Source: Sphingorhabdus sp. SMR4y (GTDB lineage Bacteria; Pseudomonadota; Alphaproteobacteria; Sphingomonadales; Sphingomonadaceae). From it: DNA of 64,000 nt. The stretch spans positions 310,001-374,000 of the forward strand of contig NZ_CP022336.1 in the NCBI RefSeq assembly GCF_002218195.1, written 5' to 3'. The notes under the pieces are model-generated. The model saw only the letters and a list, made by a program, of their open reading frames with translations. It searched no databases and had not been told where the DNA came from. A program made the position numbers and the translations under genes. The stretch's first letter is position 1; each line of letters starts with the position of its first letter. This document shows positions 27,124 to 34,587 of the stretch, piece by piece.

Positions 27124-28065
27124 ATGCTTCCTGTATTTACCCAGCCTTTTGTCAAACTGCCACTCCGGGTGGACGTTAGCCGGTTGCAGTCTGAAGTGGC
27201 TGCGCTGTTGGAATTGGATTGGCTGATACATCCTTCAGGATTCCCCGGAAACCTGACTCTGCCGCTGATTGCCGTGAACGGGCAGTTCAACCATGATTTA
27301 TCCATTGCCGGCCAAATGCTGCCGACTCCTGCCTTGCTATCATGTCCCTATATCAGGCAAATCCTGGCTTATCTCGAGGTGCCCCTATCCCGTACCCGGC
27401 TGATGATGCTGCATTCGGGCGCTGAAGTGTCCAGGCACTATGATGCGGGCTATCATTGGTATCGTCGACTGCGGATACATATCCCCATCTTCACACATCC
27501 CGACGTGATATTCGGATGCGCGGAGCAAGAGCGCCATCTGGGTCAGGGAGAACTATGGTGTTTTGATCATAAAAACTGGCACTGGGTTCAAAATCACTCC
27601 CAATATACCCGAATTCATTTGGTGATAGATACCAAAGCCTCGCCGGATTTCTTCGCGTCTCTGTCAAAGCGGGATGGTCAGGAAACGGAGATCCCGTTCG
27701 GTGGTCAGGTTGCCAAGTCGATGTCCCTGGAGCCCTATGTTTTTGAAGTTCTCGAACCAGAGGAGCTATCACGGCTCATTGTTATCATGGTGACTCAACT
27801 GGAAGAACAAAACCAGCTTGAGTCCGTGCGTTTGCTGGAGGCGCTTGCAAGAAAATGGGAGCATGCTTTCGTCGAATATCAGCATAATGGAGCGGGTGAA
27901 TCGGCCTACAGACAAATCATCGAAGAGTTGGTGAAAAAAATCGATAGATCATTGCTGGGCGAGAAAGAAGATCGCGCGTTTAATACAATCGCCACGATGC
28001 TTGACAAGAGCAATGGTACGCCAGTTTTTCAGAGACTGAATGACATGAAACTCAATTTCAATTAG
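27124..28065 (+). CDS. Aspartyl/asparaginyl beta-hydroxylase-like protein 2
   Basis: The 313-residue protein shows the clearest Asp/Asn beta-hydroxylase signature in the cluster. His105-x-Asp107 lies in SRHYDAGYHWYRRLRIHIPI, and His153 and Arg163 lie in NWHWVQNHSQYTRIHLVID. A C-terminal helical tail of about 110 residues follows and may serve substrate binding or dimer contact. With the short homologue upstream it may form a pair acting on the same peptide. It is followed by a 249-base gap before the precursor gene, where a separate promoter could lie. Confidence 0.78.
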   Translation: MLPVFTQPFVKLPLRVDVSRLQSEVAALLELDWLIHPSGFPGNLTLPLIAVNGQFNHDLSIAGQMLPTPALLSCPYIRQILAYLEVPLSRTRLMMLHSGAEVSRHYDAGYHWYRRLRIHIPIFTHPDVIFGCAEQERHLGQGELWCFDHKNWHWVQNHSQYTRIHLVIDTKASPDFFASLSKRDGQETEIPFGGQVAKSMSLEPYVFEVLEPEELSRLIVIMVTQLEEQNQLESVRLLEALARKWEHAFVEYQHNGAGESAYRQIIEELVKKIDRSLLGEKEDRAFNTIATMLDKSNGTPVFQRLNDMKLNFN

Positions 28066-28314
28066 ATAGAAAGGGCCCCGTCGCCGAATGGACGCCGTGC
28101 AATTTTCGTGCGTTGGTGACATTCTCCTGATGAGTTCTCATGCTATTTAGCCAGCGGCGTCTTGTCCTCTGGGGGCAGGATATTGAAAATTGTTGCGCTT
28201 GATGTTTCCGCAGTTGCTAGTAACAAGGGTATGCAATCGAATATTCAAAAACGCGTGCAGATGATGAAATACAATGGGTATGCAAGGTGCGCTGACATGG
28301 AAGGTAACAGCAAG

Positions 28315-28473
28315 ATGAATGGCGAAGTTGAAAAAAAACAGAACGACCAAGGCAAGAAGAAAACTTGGGGGACGCCTGAACTTACCAGCTATGACTATGG
28401 GACTTTGACACAGGGTGGCGCGAACCTCCGGACAACGGATGATGTCGCAGGAGATAATTACCGGGCCAGTTAA
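28315..28473 (+). CDS. Candidate lasso-type RiPP precursor peptide
   Basis: The peptide has 52 residues from the ATG at 28315; an ATG at 28297 would add six. The Lys-rich leader contains KKKTWGTPELTSYDYGTLT, matching the lasso leader pattern (aromatic-x2-P-x-L ... G ... T) with Trp at -16, Pro at -13, Leu at -11 and Thr at -2. Cleavage after Gln33 gives core GGANLRTTDDVAGDNYRAS, with Gly1 and an Asp at position 9, so a nine-residue macrolactam ring is possible. The core ends in Ser, the site used by HPr-kinase-like lasso kinases elsewhere. It lies between the hydroxylases and sulfotransferase 2, unusually late in the gene order. No product is proven. Confidence 0.75.
   Translation: MNGEVEKKQNDQGKKKTWGTPELTSYDYGTLTQGGANLRTTDDVAGDNYRAS
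28414..28470 (+). other. Predicted core peptide (19 residues)
   Basis: The core reads GGANLRTTDDVAGDNYRAS. The predicted ring is Gly1 N-terminus to the Asp9 side chain, with tail DVAGDNYRAS. Potential tailoring sites are Asn4, Asp10, Asp14 and Asn15 (hydroxylation), Tyr16 (sulfation) and Ser19 (phosphorylation or glycosylation). These positions are inference from the Thr(-2) rule and the enzymes present. Confidence 0.6.
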
Positions 28474-28486
28474 TCAGTACCGCTGA

Positions 28487-29353
28487 ATGGAGAATATTGT
28501 CTGGATTGCCTCTTTTCCGAGGTCCGGAAACACTTGGTTGCGTTGCTTCCTTGCCGGTCTTTTGCAGGAGAGTGAGGAACTGGATCTGGATAGGCTTCCC
28601 ACAGTCCATTGTGCCAACAGGGCGCGCGTAGAGCAAAGCCTGTGTTTCTCCACGGGGGATTTGACCTCCTCGGAGATCAACATTCTCAGGCCTGGTGTCT
28701 ATCGCCATTGGGCCGAAGCGTGTGACTCATCGCTTCCGCTTTTCGTGAAAACCCATGATTGTTATGTGAATAACAATCTCGGTTCGCCGATCTTCCCCGC
28801 GGATGCTTCGCGTGCGGCAATTTACCTGATCCGAAACCCGCTGGATGTTTGCGTGTCCTATGCAAATTTCTGGGGCGGGCACGATTATGAGACGGCAGCA
28901 GACTATATCTGCGATCGTCAGCATTCGCACCCGCTGGATCATAGCAATATGTTCGGGCAATTATTTCAGCATATATCGGACTGGAGTACCCACGTTAAGA
29001 GCTGGCGCGATGATTGCGACATACCGACAAAAATCGTCAGATATGAAGATATGAAAATGGCACCGGCCAGTACCTTTCTTGACATTGTGCGTTTTCTGCA
29101 GCTTCCATTCGGAGAGCAGGATGTCGAGACTTCATTGGAAAAGTGCGATTTCGCAAAATTGCAAAATACTGAGTCTGTATCGGGATTTGGAGAGCGTCCC
29201 TATGAAGGTGACCGATTTTTCCGGCAGGGCAGGGTCGATGGCTGGCGCAATTCACTTCAGGCACAGACTGTTGAGCAGTTGGTCAATTGCCATTTTGAAG
29301 AAATGGCGAGATATAGGTATTTGCAAGAAGATGGAAGCATCATTGCGGACTGA
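28487..29353 (+). CDS. Sulfotransferase 2 of the lasso-like cluster
   Basis: The 288-residue protein has a near-canonical sulfotransferase 5'-PSB loop at the N-terminus (IASFPRSGNTWLR) and the 3'-PB motif AIYLIRNPLDVCVSYANF. The C-terminal KxxxF..FGERPYEGDRFFRQGRVDGWRN is also typical of PAPS-dependent enzymes. It begins 13 bases after the precursor stop, so it is likely co-expressed with it. The best core acceptors are Tyr16 and the Ser/Thr residues. The enzyme class is firm; the acceptor is inferred. Confidence 0.85.
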   Translation: MENIVWIASFPRSGNTWLRCFLAGLLQESEELDLDRLPTVHCANRARVEQSLCFSTGDLTSSEINILRPGVYRHWAEACDSSLPLFVKTHDCYVNNNLGSPIFPADASRAAIYLIRNPLDVCVSYANFWGGHDYETAADYICDRQHSHPLDHSNMFGQLFQHISDWSTHVKSWRDDCDIPTKIVRYEDMKMAPASTFLDIVRFLQLPFGEQDVETSLEKCDFAKLQNTESVSGFGERPYEGDRFFRQGRVDGWRNSLQAQTVEQLVNCHFEEMARYRYLQEDGSIIAD

Positions 29354-29490
29354 AACTGGCGAGGATGCCAAAGCATTGAGCTTTGCCCCATCCCATCGGG
29401 GCAGCTCTTCTTTCTTCGCCTCATTGGCAACTGGATGGACGATAGTTTCTGATTTCCTTCGGTGTCACTGTCGCGATATCGAAAGCCAGC

Positions 29491-30444
29491 ATGGAAAATC
29501 ATAGCTATCTCATCTGCGGATTAACTGTTTCTTTTCCGTGGCCGCAGGCGACATTGATCGCGTCCGCTGCGAAGACGGATGTTATGGTAGAGCTGGGGCG
29601 GGCCACACCTCCTCCAAAAGATCGGGTCAAGTTCAATGGCCCTTATTGCCAGGCCGCTCCCGGGCACGTTTTTTTCGAGCTCGACGATATTGGCCGTTTT
29701 TCCATTCGTGACGGCAACAATATCACGGTTGAAATATCGGGGGACGAAGACGTTGAGGCGCTGAATGCGTTTCTTCTAGGTTCCTGTTTTGGTGTGTTGC
29801 TGATCCAGAGAAATCAGCTGGTTTTGCATGCTGCGGTGCTTGAGAAAAATGGTCGCCAAGTCGGGTTTGCCGGGGGACCGAGCAGTGGAAAGTCCACTCT
29901 ATCGGGCATGTTGCTGAATTCGGGAGCGCGGATTCTGACCGACAATATTGCGGCGATAAAAGTCGAAGCGAACACCGCCGCCACGGTTTTTCCATCCTTT
30001 CCCTCCTTGCATCTATGGCGCCCAGCCATGGAAAAATTGGGGCTTGATCACCGCAACCCCAGAAAATTGCGACCTGAACTGGACAAATATGTGCTGTCCT
30101 TTGAGGAGAAATTCATTCCCGAACCAAGGCCTCTTCATACTCTTTGCATTCTCGCTCCCTGGAACAAAAGCGGGATAAGTTGCGAGCGTATCGAAGGGAT
30201 CGAGCGCATCACGCACCTCAGTCATGCCAGCTTTCGGTTGCGAATAACGCGGGGGATGGAGATGGATGAGCAGCATTTCGGGCACATCAGCGCGCTTTCC
30301 GGTTGTGTTGAACTCATCAAACTTTCTTTTCCCCACGACTGGGCCTTGAACAAAAGTCTGGTTGCACTCGTTGATGAAATGTTTTTGAGCCCCGATAAAA
30401 GATCCAGGTTACAGATCGCCAATGTAGATCCAGTCTCTGGATAG
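29491..30444 (+). CDS. HPr-kinase-like kinase 2
   Basis: The 317-residue protein is a diverged homologue of kinase 1. LVLHAAVLEKNG leads to Walker A GGPSSGKST near residue 128 and an acidic strand ARILTDNIAAIKV. The N-terminal beta domain (SYLICGLTVSFPWP) matches the equivalent part of kinase 1 (AFGLNIRSDICLPEL). Two such kinases in one cluster could phosphorylate different residues, or one could act as a scaffold. The 137 bases upstream contain a short frame that overlaps its start but no recognisable gene. Confidence 0.75.
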   Translation: MENHSYLICGLTVSFPWPQATLIASAAKTDVMVELGRATPPPKDRVKFNGPYCQAAPGHVFFELDDIGRFSIRDGNNITVEISGDEDVEALNAFLLGSCFGVLLIQRNQLVLHAAVLEKNGRQVGFAGGPSSGKSTLSGMLLNSGARILTDNIAAIKVEANTAATVFPSFPSLHLWRPAMEKLGLDHRNPRKLRPELDKYVLSFEEKFIPEPRPLHTLCILAPWNKSGISCERIEGIERITHLSHASFRLRITRGMEMDEQHFGHISALSGCVELIKLSFPHDWALNKSLVALVDEMFLSPDKRSRLQIANVDPVSG

Positions 30445-30509
30445 AAAAGCTGACCGACGGAAGGCTTGGTACCTGAATTTCTTTTAAAAGATGAAAAGGC
30501 AATCTGCAT

Positions 30510-31412
30510 ATGAATTACCGAGCAGACGGAAAATATTGTTTGGCAACGGTAACGACCTCGTCATATCTGATTGGCACCGCAGTATTAGTGCATTCTTTTT
30601 TGGAAAAGAATAACTGGTTTGATGGGGACATCGTCATCATAACCGAAACCAAAAATCTTTCCCCGTCTGAAATCGATATATTGCGCGGTTTTGATCGCGT
30701 GATGATCGTCGATATTGGTGAGGAGTTGCGCGAAAACATAAGAGCGCTCGAGGAAATAAATCCTTCTTTTCTGGGCAAGTCGGCAAGGTTCTTTTCGCTG
30801 GAAGTGTTCAACCTAGAGCGGTACGAGAAAGTGCTGTTCTGCGACAGTGACCTGTTGTTTCTGGACTCCATCAAGCATTTATTTTCTGACAATCAGCCAC
30901 TGCTTTGCTGTGGTGACGGGCCTTACTATCAAGGCCTTAATCGCAACAAATATTCGTTCAAGCCATGTGCACCCAAAGCCCCCGAACAGGAGCTTGCCAA
31001 CACTTTCAATGCGGGATTGATGCTTATTGATCAGTCGCTCATCACCCGATCAAATTACCAGTCCTTGGTAGACATGACAACTGCGCCGCACTGGACAGAT
31101 TCCAGTATAACCCACACCGACCAGAGGATATTCAACCTGTTTTTTGCCGGGCAGCAAAAGCTGGTTTCTCCTGTGTATAATTATTTGCTGGCGCATCAGA
31201 ATTCGATCGACGCGGCCCATCCCGATATCATCGACGATATAAAGGTTTTCCATTTCAATGGCGCCGCTAAACCTTGGCAGTTAATGCGCAGCATGAGCGC
31301 CATTGATGATAATGTGCTACAGTTTCAGGCTGCAATTCGATGGTATCAGCAATTCGAAAGGGCTCTGTCGCACAGGCATCTGGCCATGTTGAATGGCAAA
31401 TCCATTCGCTAG
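30510..31412 (+). CDS. GT8-like (glycogenin-type) glycosyltransferase
   Basis: The 300-residue protein has a GT-A fold pattern: CLATVTTSSYLIGTAVLVHSF at the start, the metal-binding DxD in LFCDSDLLFLD, FNAGLMLID, and the late KVFHFNG..KPW. All are hallmarks of family 8 glycosyltransferases that use UDP-sugars. As the last gene of the cluster it may glycosylate the peptide, for example on Ser19, a phosphorylated Ser or a hydroxylated side chain. Without a known sugar donor pathway nearby, the product is unclear. The rearranged region begins directly downstream. Confidence 0.8.
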   Translation: MNYRADGKYCLATVTTSSYLIGTAVLVHSFLEKNNWFDGDIVIITETKNLSPSEIDILRGFDRVMIVDIGEELRENIRALEEINPSFLGKSARFFSLEVFNLERYEKVLFCDSDLLFLDSIKHLFSDNQPLLCCGDGPYYQGLNRNKYSFKPCAPKAPEQELANTFNAGLMLIDQSLITRSNYQSLVDMTTAPHWTDSSITHTDQRIFNLFFAGQQKLVSPVYNYLLAHQNSIDAAHPDIIDDIKVFHFNGAAKPWQLMRSMSAIDDNVLQFQAAIRWYQQFERALSHRHLAMLNGKSIR

Positions 31413-31475
31413 CAATGGTTGATTGCCTGTTCCGATGATATGCTTGTGCGGATGTCCCCTGTCAGCATTCGATGA

Positions 31476-31748
31476 TCAGATTTGCTGGATGGAAGCGTGA
31501 TGGCCTGATGGCGGGTCGCCACTCGAATTGATCGACTCGACCTTCACAGGATATGCACCGATCCAGCTCATATTGCTCAGAGGCTCGATCGTTTCGAGCG
31601 TGTTCGGTGCCAATCTGTTTGCGTTTGCCCCGGGATTGGATTCGGCCACGCGCATCGATGCTCGGCCCGCGCCATAGCCGTGCGACATTGATACCGCGCC
31701 TTGCCGCAAGCCATCATCAATGCGCAGCTTGGCCTGGATTGTCCGTCG
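31476..31748 (-). pseudogene. C-terminal remnant of a molybdopterin oxidoreductase
   Basis: The minus-strand frame reads KLRIDDGLRQGAVSMSHGYG, then GANANRLAP and MSWIGAYPVKVE. This is the typical C-terminal end of formate-dehydrogenase-like molybdopterin oxidoreductases (DGLRxGxVSMSHG). The frame is closed by a TGA at 31749, and an upstream piece continues in another frame (NAPLIYAAFSAKCSDDG), so it is both truncated and frameshifted. The IS3 element lies on its 5' side. It is not a piece of the complete enzyme at 39960, whose C-terminus differs. Confidence 0.65.
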
Positions 31749-31814
31749 TCAGAACATTTGGCACTGAAGGCTGCGTAAATTAACGGAGCATTGGTTCCAT
31801 CTGGTTGGTTGATA

Positions 31815-32795
31815 TTAAGCGGCAAGCTTGCGGTGTAGCAAGCGCCGATGTTCGATGGTTTGTTTTTTGATCCTTTCTCGTTTTTTGATGATGGCGAGTG
31901 CTCTGCCGAAGTAGGCATCGGCAGGCGTAACGTTGCCCAGGCTTTCGTGATAGCGCTGGTGATTATAATGTTCGACGAACGCCTCGATCTGCGTTTCCAA
32001 GTCCCCTGGCAGGAAGTAGTTTTCCAGCAGGATGCGGTTCTTCAAAGTCTGGTGCCAGCGTTCGATCTTGCCCTGTGTTTGCGGATGGAAGGGGGCGCCG
32101 CGTACATGGCTCATCTTCTGTGCTTCGATATATTCTACCAGTTCACCCGCAATGTAACTCGGGCCATTGTCAGAGAGCAGCCGTGGCTTGTGCATAACTG
32201 CTGCCTGGTCGCAGCCTGAAGCTTCCAGAGCCATGTCCAGCGTGTCGGTGACGTCCTCGGCCCGCATGGTGCTGCAAAGCTTCCAGGCGATGATGTAGCG
32301 CGAGTAATCGTCCAGCACCGTCGATAGATACATCCACCCCCAGCCAATGATCTTGAAGTAGGTAAAATCTGTCTGCCACATCTCGTTGGGCCGCACGGTC
32401 GGTGTGTGGAATCGATCAGCAGCTTTGATCACGACATAGGCGGGGCTGGTGATCAGGTCGTGGGCCTTCAGAAGCCTGTAAACCGTGGCTTCTGACACGA
32501 AGTAGCGCTGTTCATCGGTGAACGTCACCGCCAGTTCGCGTGGACTGAGCTCCGAACGTTCCAGCGCCAGATCGATGATCTGGTCATGCACTTCGGCAGG
32601 GATCCGGTTCCACACCCGGCTTGGAGCCGATGGCCGGTCAGCCAGCGCTTCAGGCCCCCCTTCCAGATACCGATCATACCAGCGGTAAAAGGTTCGGTGC
32701 GGGATCCCCAACTTATCCAGCGTCTTGCGCGCTGACAGATGTGATTGCTCGACGATCCTGATGATCTCAAGCTTCTCCGATGCCGGATATCTCAT
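31815..32795 (-). CDS. IS3-family transposase OrfB (DDE)
   Basis: The 326-residue protein starts at an ATG that overlaps the OrfA stop (ATGA at 32792-32795). An N-terminal HTH (SEKLEIIRIVEQSHLSARKTLDKLGIPHRTFYRWYDRY) is followed by the rve integrase core: MWQTDFTYFKI (first Asp), STVLDDYSRYIIAW, LLSDNGPSY (second Asp) and QGKIERWHQTLKNR (Glu). Codon coupling replaces the usual frameshift. It appears intact. Confidence 0.9.
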   Translation of the reverse strand: MRYPASEKLEIIRIVEQSHLSARKTLDKLGIPHRTFYRWYDRYLEGGPEALADRPSAPSRVWNRIPAEVHDQIIDLALERSELSPRELAVTFTDEQRYFVSEATVYRLLKAHDLITSPAYVVIKAADRFHTPTVRPNEMWQTDFTYFKIIGWGWMYLSTVLDDYSRYIIAWKLCSTMRAEDVTDTLDMALEASGCDQAAVMHKPRLLSDNGPSYIAGELVEYIEAQKMSHVRGAPFHPQTQGKIERWHQTLKNRILLENYFLPGDLETQIEAFVEHYNHQRYHESLGNVTPADAYFGRALAIIKKRERIKKQTIEHRRLLHRKLAA

Positions 32796-33166
32796 GCGTC
32801 GTCGTCCCCATCCGCGATCATGCTTTTTTTGAGCAGACGGTTCTCGAGGGTCAGGTCGGCCACGCATTCCTTCAGATCACGCGACTCCCGCCGCAGGTCT
32901 TTCACTTCATCGCTGGTTGCAGCACGGGCCGTGTCACCGGCCAGCCGACGTTTGCCGGCTTCCATGAACTCCTTCGACCAAGTGTAATACAGGCTCTGCG
33001 CTATGCCCTCCTTGCGGCACAGCTCGGCAATGCTGTCATCACCGCGCAGGCCGTCGATCACGATCCGTATCTTGTCTTCTGCTGAGAAATGCCGGCGGGT
33101 CGCACGGCGGATATCTTTAACCACCCGCTCTGCGGGCTTTTTTGCGGTGGAGTGTTTTGGTTTCAT
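32792..33166 (-). CDS. IS3-family transposase OrfA
   Basis: The 124-residue protein starts at the ATG at 33166 with AAGGAA upstream; a GTG at 33184 is possible. It has the HTH-8 type domain (RRHFSAEDKIRIVIDGLRGDDSIAELCRKEGIAQSLYYTWSKEF) and a C-terminal leucine-zipper-like coiled coil (DLRRESRDLKECVADLTLENRLLKK). It pairs with OrfB. Confidence 0.9.
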   Translation of the reverse strand: MKPKHSTAKKPAERVVKDIRRATRRHFSAEDKIRIVIDGLRGDDSIAELCRKEGIAQSLYYTWSKEFMEAGKRRLAGDTARAATSDEVKDLRRESRDLKECVADLTLENRLLKKSMIADGDDDA

Positions 33167-33246
33167 GCTTCGTTCCTTCGTCACTACGATGAAACCAAAA
33201 CACTCCTTAATTCACAACATCAATTTGGTGACATAGGTGCTGACGG

Positions 33247-33969
33247 GGAACAGTCTATCGTCAACTGCGGGTCGACATCATTTCCTGCCGGCTAAAGCCT
33301 AACGAGAAGCTCCGCTTTGATGCTCTTCGCAAGAGATATGGTGCCGGTGTCGGTACGCTTCGCGAGGCCTTGTCTCACCTTGTATCCGATGGCCTTGTGC
33401 GCATTGATGTCGGGCGCGGGTTCAGGGTGGCTCCAGTTTCAGTCGAAGATCTTGAAGATGTCACATCTTGGAGAATTGAATTCGAAACGCGAGCACTCGA
33501 CGCTTCGATTGGCAACGGCGATGATAACTGGGAAGCAGAAATCATTGCTTCCTATCACCTGTTGAGCAAGATTAAGGTGCCGCGCGTAGATGCTCCCGCG
33601 GAAGAAATGTACGACTACGGCGAGAAACATATGCGCTTTCACGACGCTCTGGTCGCTGCCTGCGGATCGCCATGGTTGATGTTTTTCCGCTCTGCGCTGC
33701 AGACTCAGGCCTTGCGCTATCAGGCGCTCGCCATGACAGACCGGGAGCACATGGTGAACCGGGCCGTGGACGAGCATCAAGCAATCAAGAATGCTGCGGT
33801 AGCACGCGATACAAAGCAGGCGATGGCACTGGTTACGCATCATATACAGCAGACATCAGACGATGTGAAAGTTCTGCTGCAGACTTCCGGCAAGCTGGAC
33901 GAGTTTCTACCGGGACCAGTCGCCGAGGAAAAGCCGCGCCGCAGAGGACGTCCACGCAACACTGCCTGA
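33247..33969 (+). pseudogene. GntR/FadR-family regulator missing its N-terminus
   Basis: Codons from about 33250 read TVYRQLRVDIISCRLKPNEK, then FDALRKRYGAGVGTLREALSHL, a GntR winged helix that lacks its first 10-20 residues and start codon. An FCD-type ligand domain follows (ITSWRIEFETRALDASI-like region, HDALVAACGSPWLM, HQAIKNAAVARDTKQAMALVTHHI) and a basic tail RRRGRPR. An in-frame stop at 33241 and the IS3 element lie immediately upstream. A TTG at 33370 would give only the effector domain and half the HTH. It may have regulated the aromatic module downstream. Confidence 0.75.
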
Positions 33970-33992
33970 ATTCGGTTGAACTGCTATGCCTG

Positions 33993-34415
33993 CTAAGAAG
34001 CGCTGTGGTCCCAAAGGGCCCTCAGCGCTGGCAGCAGATGCTCGCGATGTTCAGGCGGGACACGCTTAAGGAAATTCTCCTCATATTTGAGCAGGATTGC
34101 TTTCGCACGGTTGCAAAGTTCACTCCCTTTCTGCGTGAGTTCGAGTCCAAATGATCGGCCATCACGCTTGATTCTGACGATTTCGCCGCGATCTTCCAAT
34201 CGCACAACCATGGGAACCATATTCGCGCGCTGGATGCCCAGAATTCTGCCCAGTTCGCTTGGCGTGACCCGGGGGTGGTCGTCGATTGTAATCAGCATCG
34301 ACGCATCGGACGGTCGGAGATCAAGCTCACTCAGTCCATCTGTCAACTCGCTCAGGATAACCGTTGATGCGCGGCGCAGATTGTAGCCCGGCAGGCGTTT
34401 CAGAAAATCATCCAT
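33993..34415 (-). CDS. MarR-family regulator, HcaR/CouR-like by context
   Basis: The 140-residue protein starts at the ATG at 34415 (MDDFLKRLPGYNLRRAS); longer frames have no ribosome site. The winged helix is VTPSELGRILGIQRANMVPMVVRLEDRGEIVRIKR with the usual wing DGRSFGLELTQKG. It is divergent from the acyl-CoA dehydrogenase of the hydroxycinnamate module. MarR regulators that sense hydroxycinnamoyl-CoA (CouR, HcaR) occupy this position in comparable clusters. A perfect palindrome in the intergenic region is a candidate operator. Confidence 0.8.
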   Translation of the reverse strand: MDDFLKRLPGYNLRRASTVILSELTDGLSELDLRPSDASMLITIDDHPRVTPSELGRILGIQRANMVPMVVRLEDRGEIVRIKRDGRSFGLELTQKGSELCNRAKAILLKYEENFLKRVPPEHREHLLPALRALWDHSAS

Positions 34416-34456
34416 AATGCCGTGTATCGCATATATTTTTCTGTAGCAATCGCAAT

Positions 34457-34473
34457 TGTTATGCATCATAACA
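34457..34473. promoter_or_regulatory. Palindromic candidate MarR operator
   Basis: TGTTATG-CAT-CATAACA is a perfect inverted repeat with 7-base arms and a 3-base centre. It lies between the divergent MarR gene (start 34415) and acyl-CoA dehydrogenase gene (start 34588), in AT-rich promoter-like sequence. Its size and symmetry fit a MarR dimer site. Confidence 0.5.
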
Positions 34474-34587
34474 TTATTTATTGCGAGGCACCGAAAGTGC
34501 ATGACGTGTCGCCTGGCAGGGCCACATCCAGAGAACCTTCCATGCTGAGGATATTGTCCGGCCGTGTCAAAAAGAGAGGAATGATTT

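Larger units (their letters stand above)
31790..33247 (-). mobile_element. IS3-family element 1 (ends not precisely resolved)
   Basis: Two overlapping transposase genes on the minus strand (32792-33166 and 31815-32795) form an IS3-type unit. The right limit is fixed near 33247, because GntR coding sequence resumes there. The left limit is near 31790. No clean pair of terminal repeats or target duplication was found, which fits a rearranged or one-sided element. Confidence 0.7.

Noticed and set aside
29353-29504. Possible small gene between sulfotransferase 2 and kinase 2 (frame ending CRDIESQHGKS)
   Set aside because: There is no start codon with a ribosome site and no similarity to a B2 protease or a second precursor.
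31792-33252. Terminal repeats TGGTTCC / TGTTCCCC as exact ends of IS3 element 1
   Set aside because: The match is only a few bases and no target duplication fits, so the ends were left approximate.
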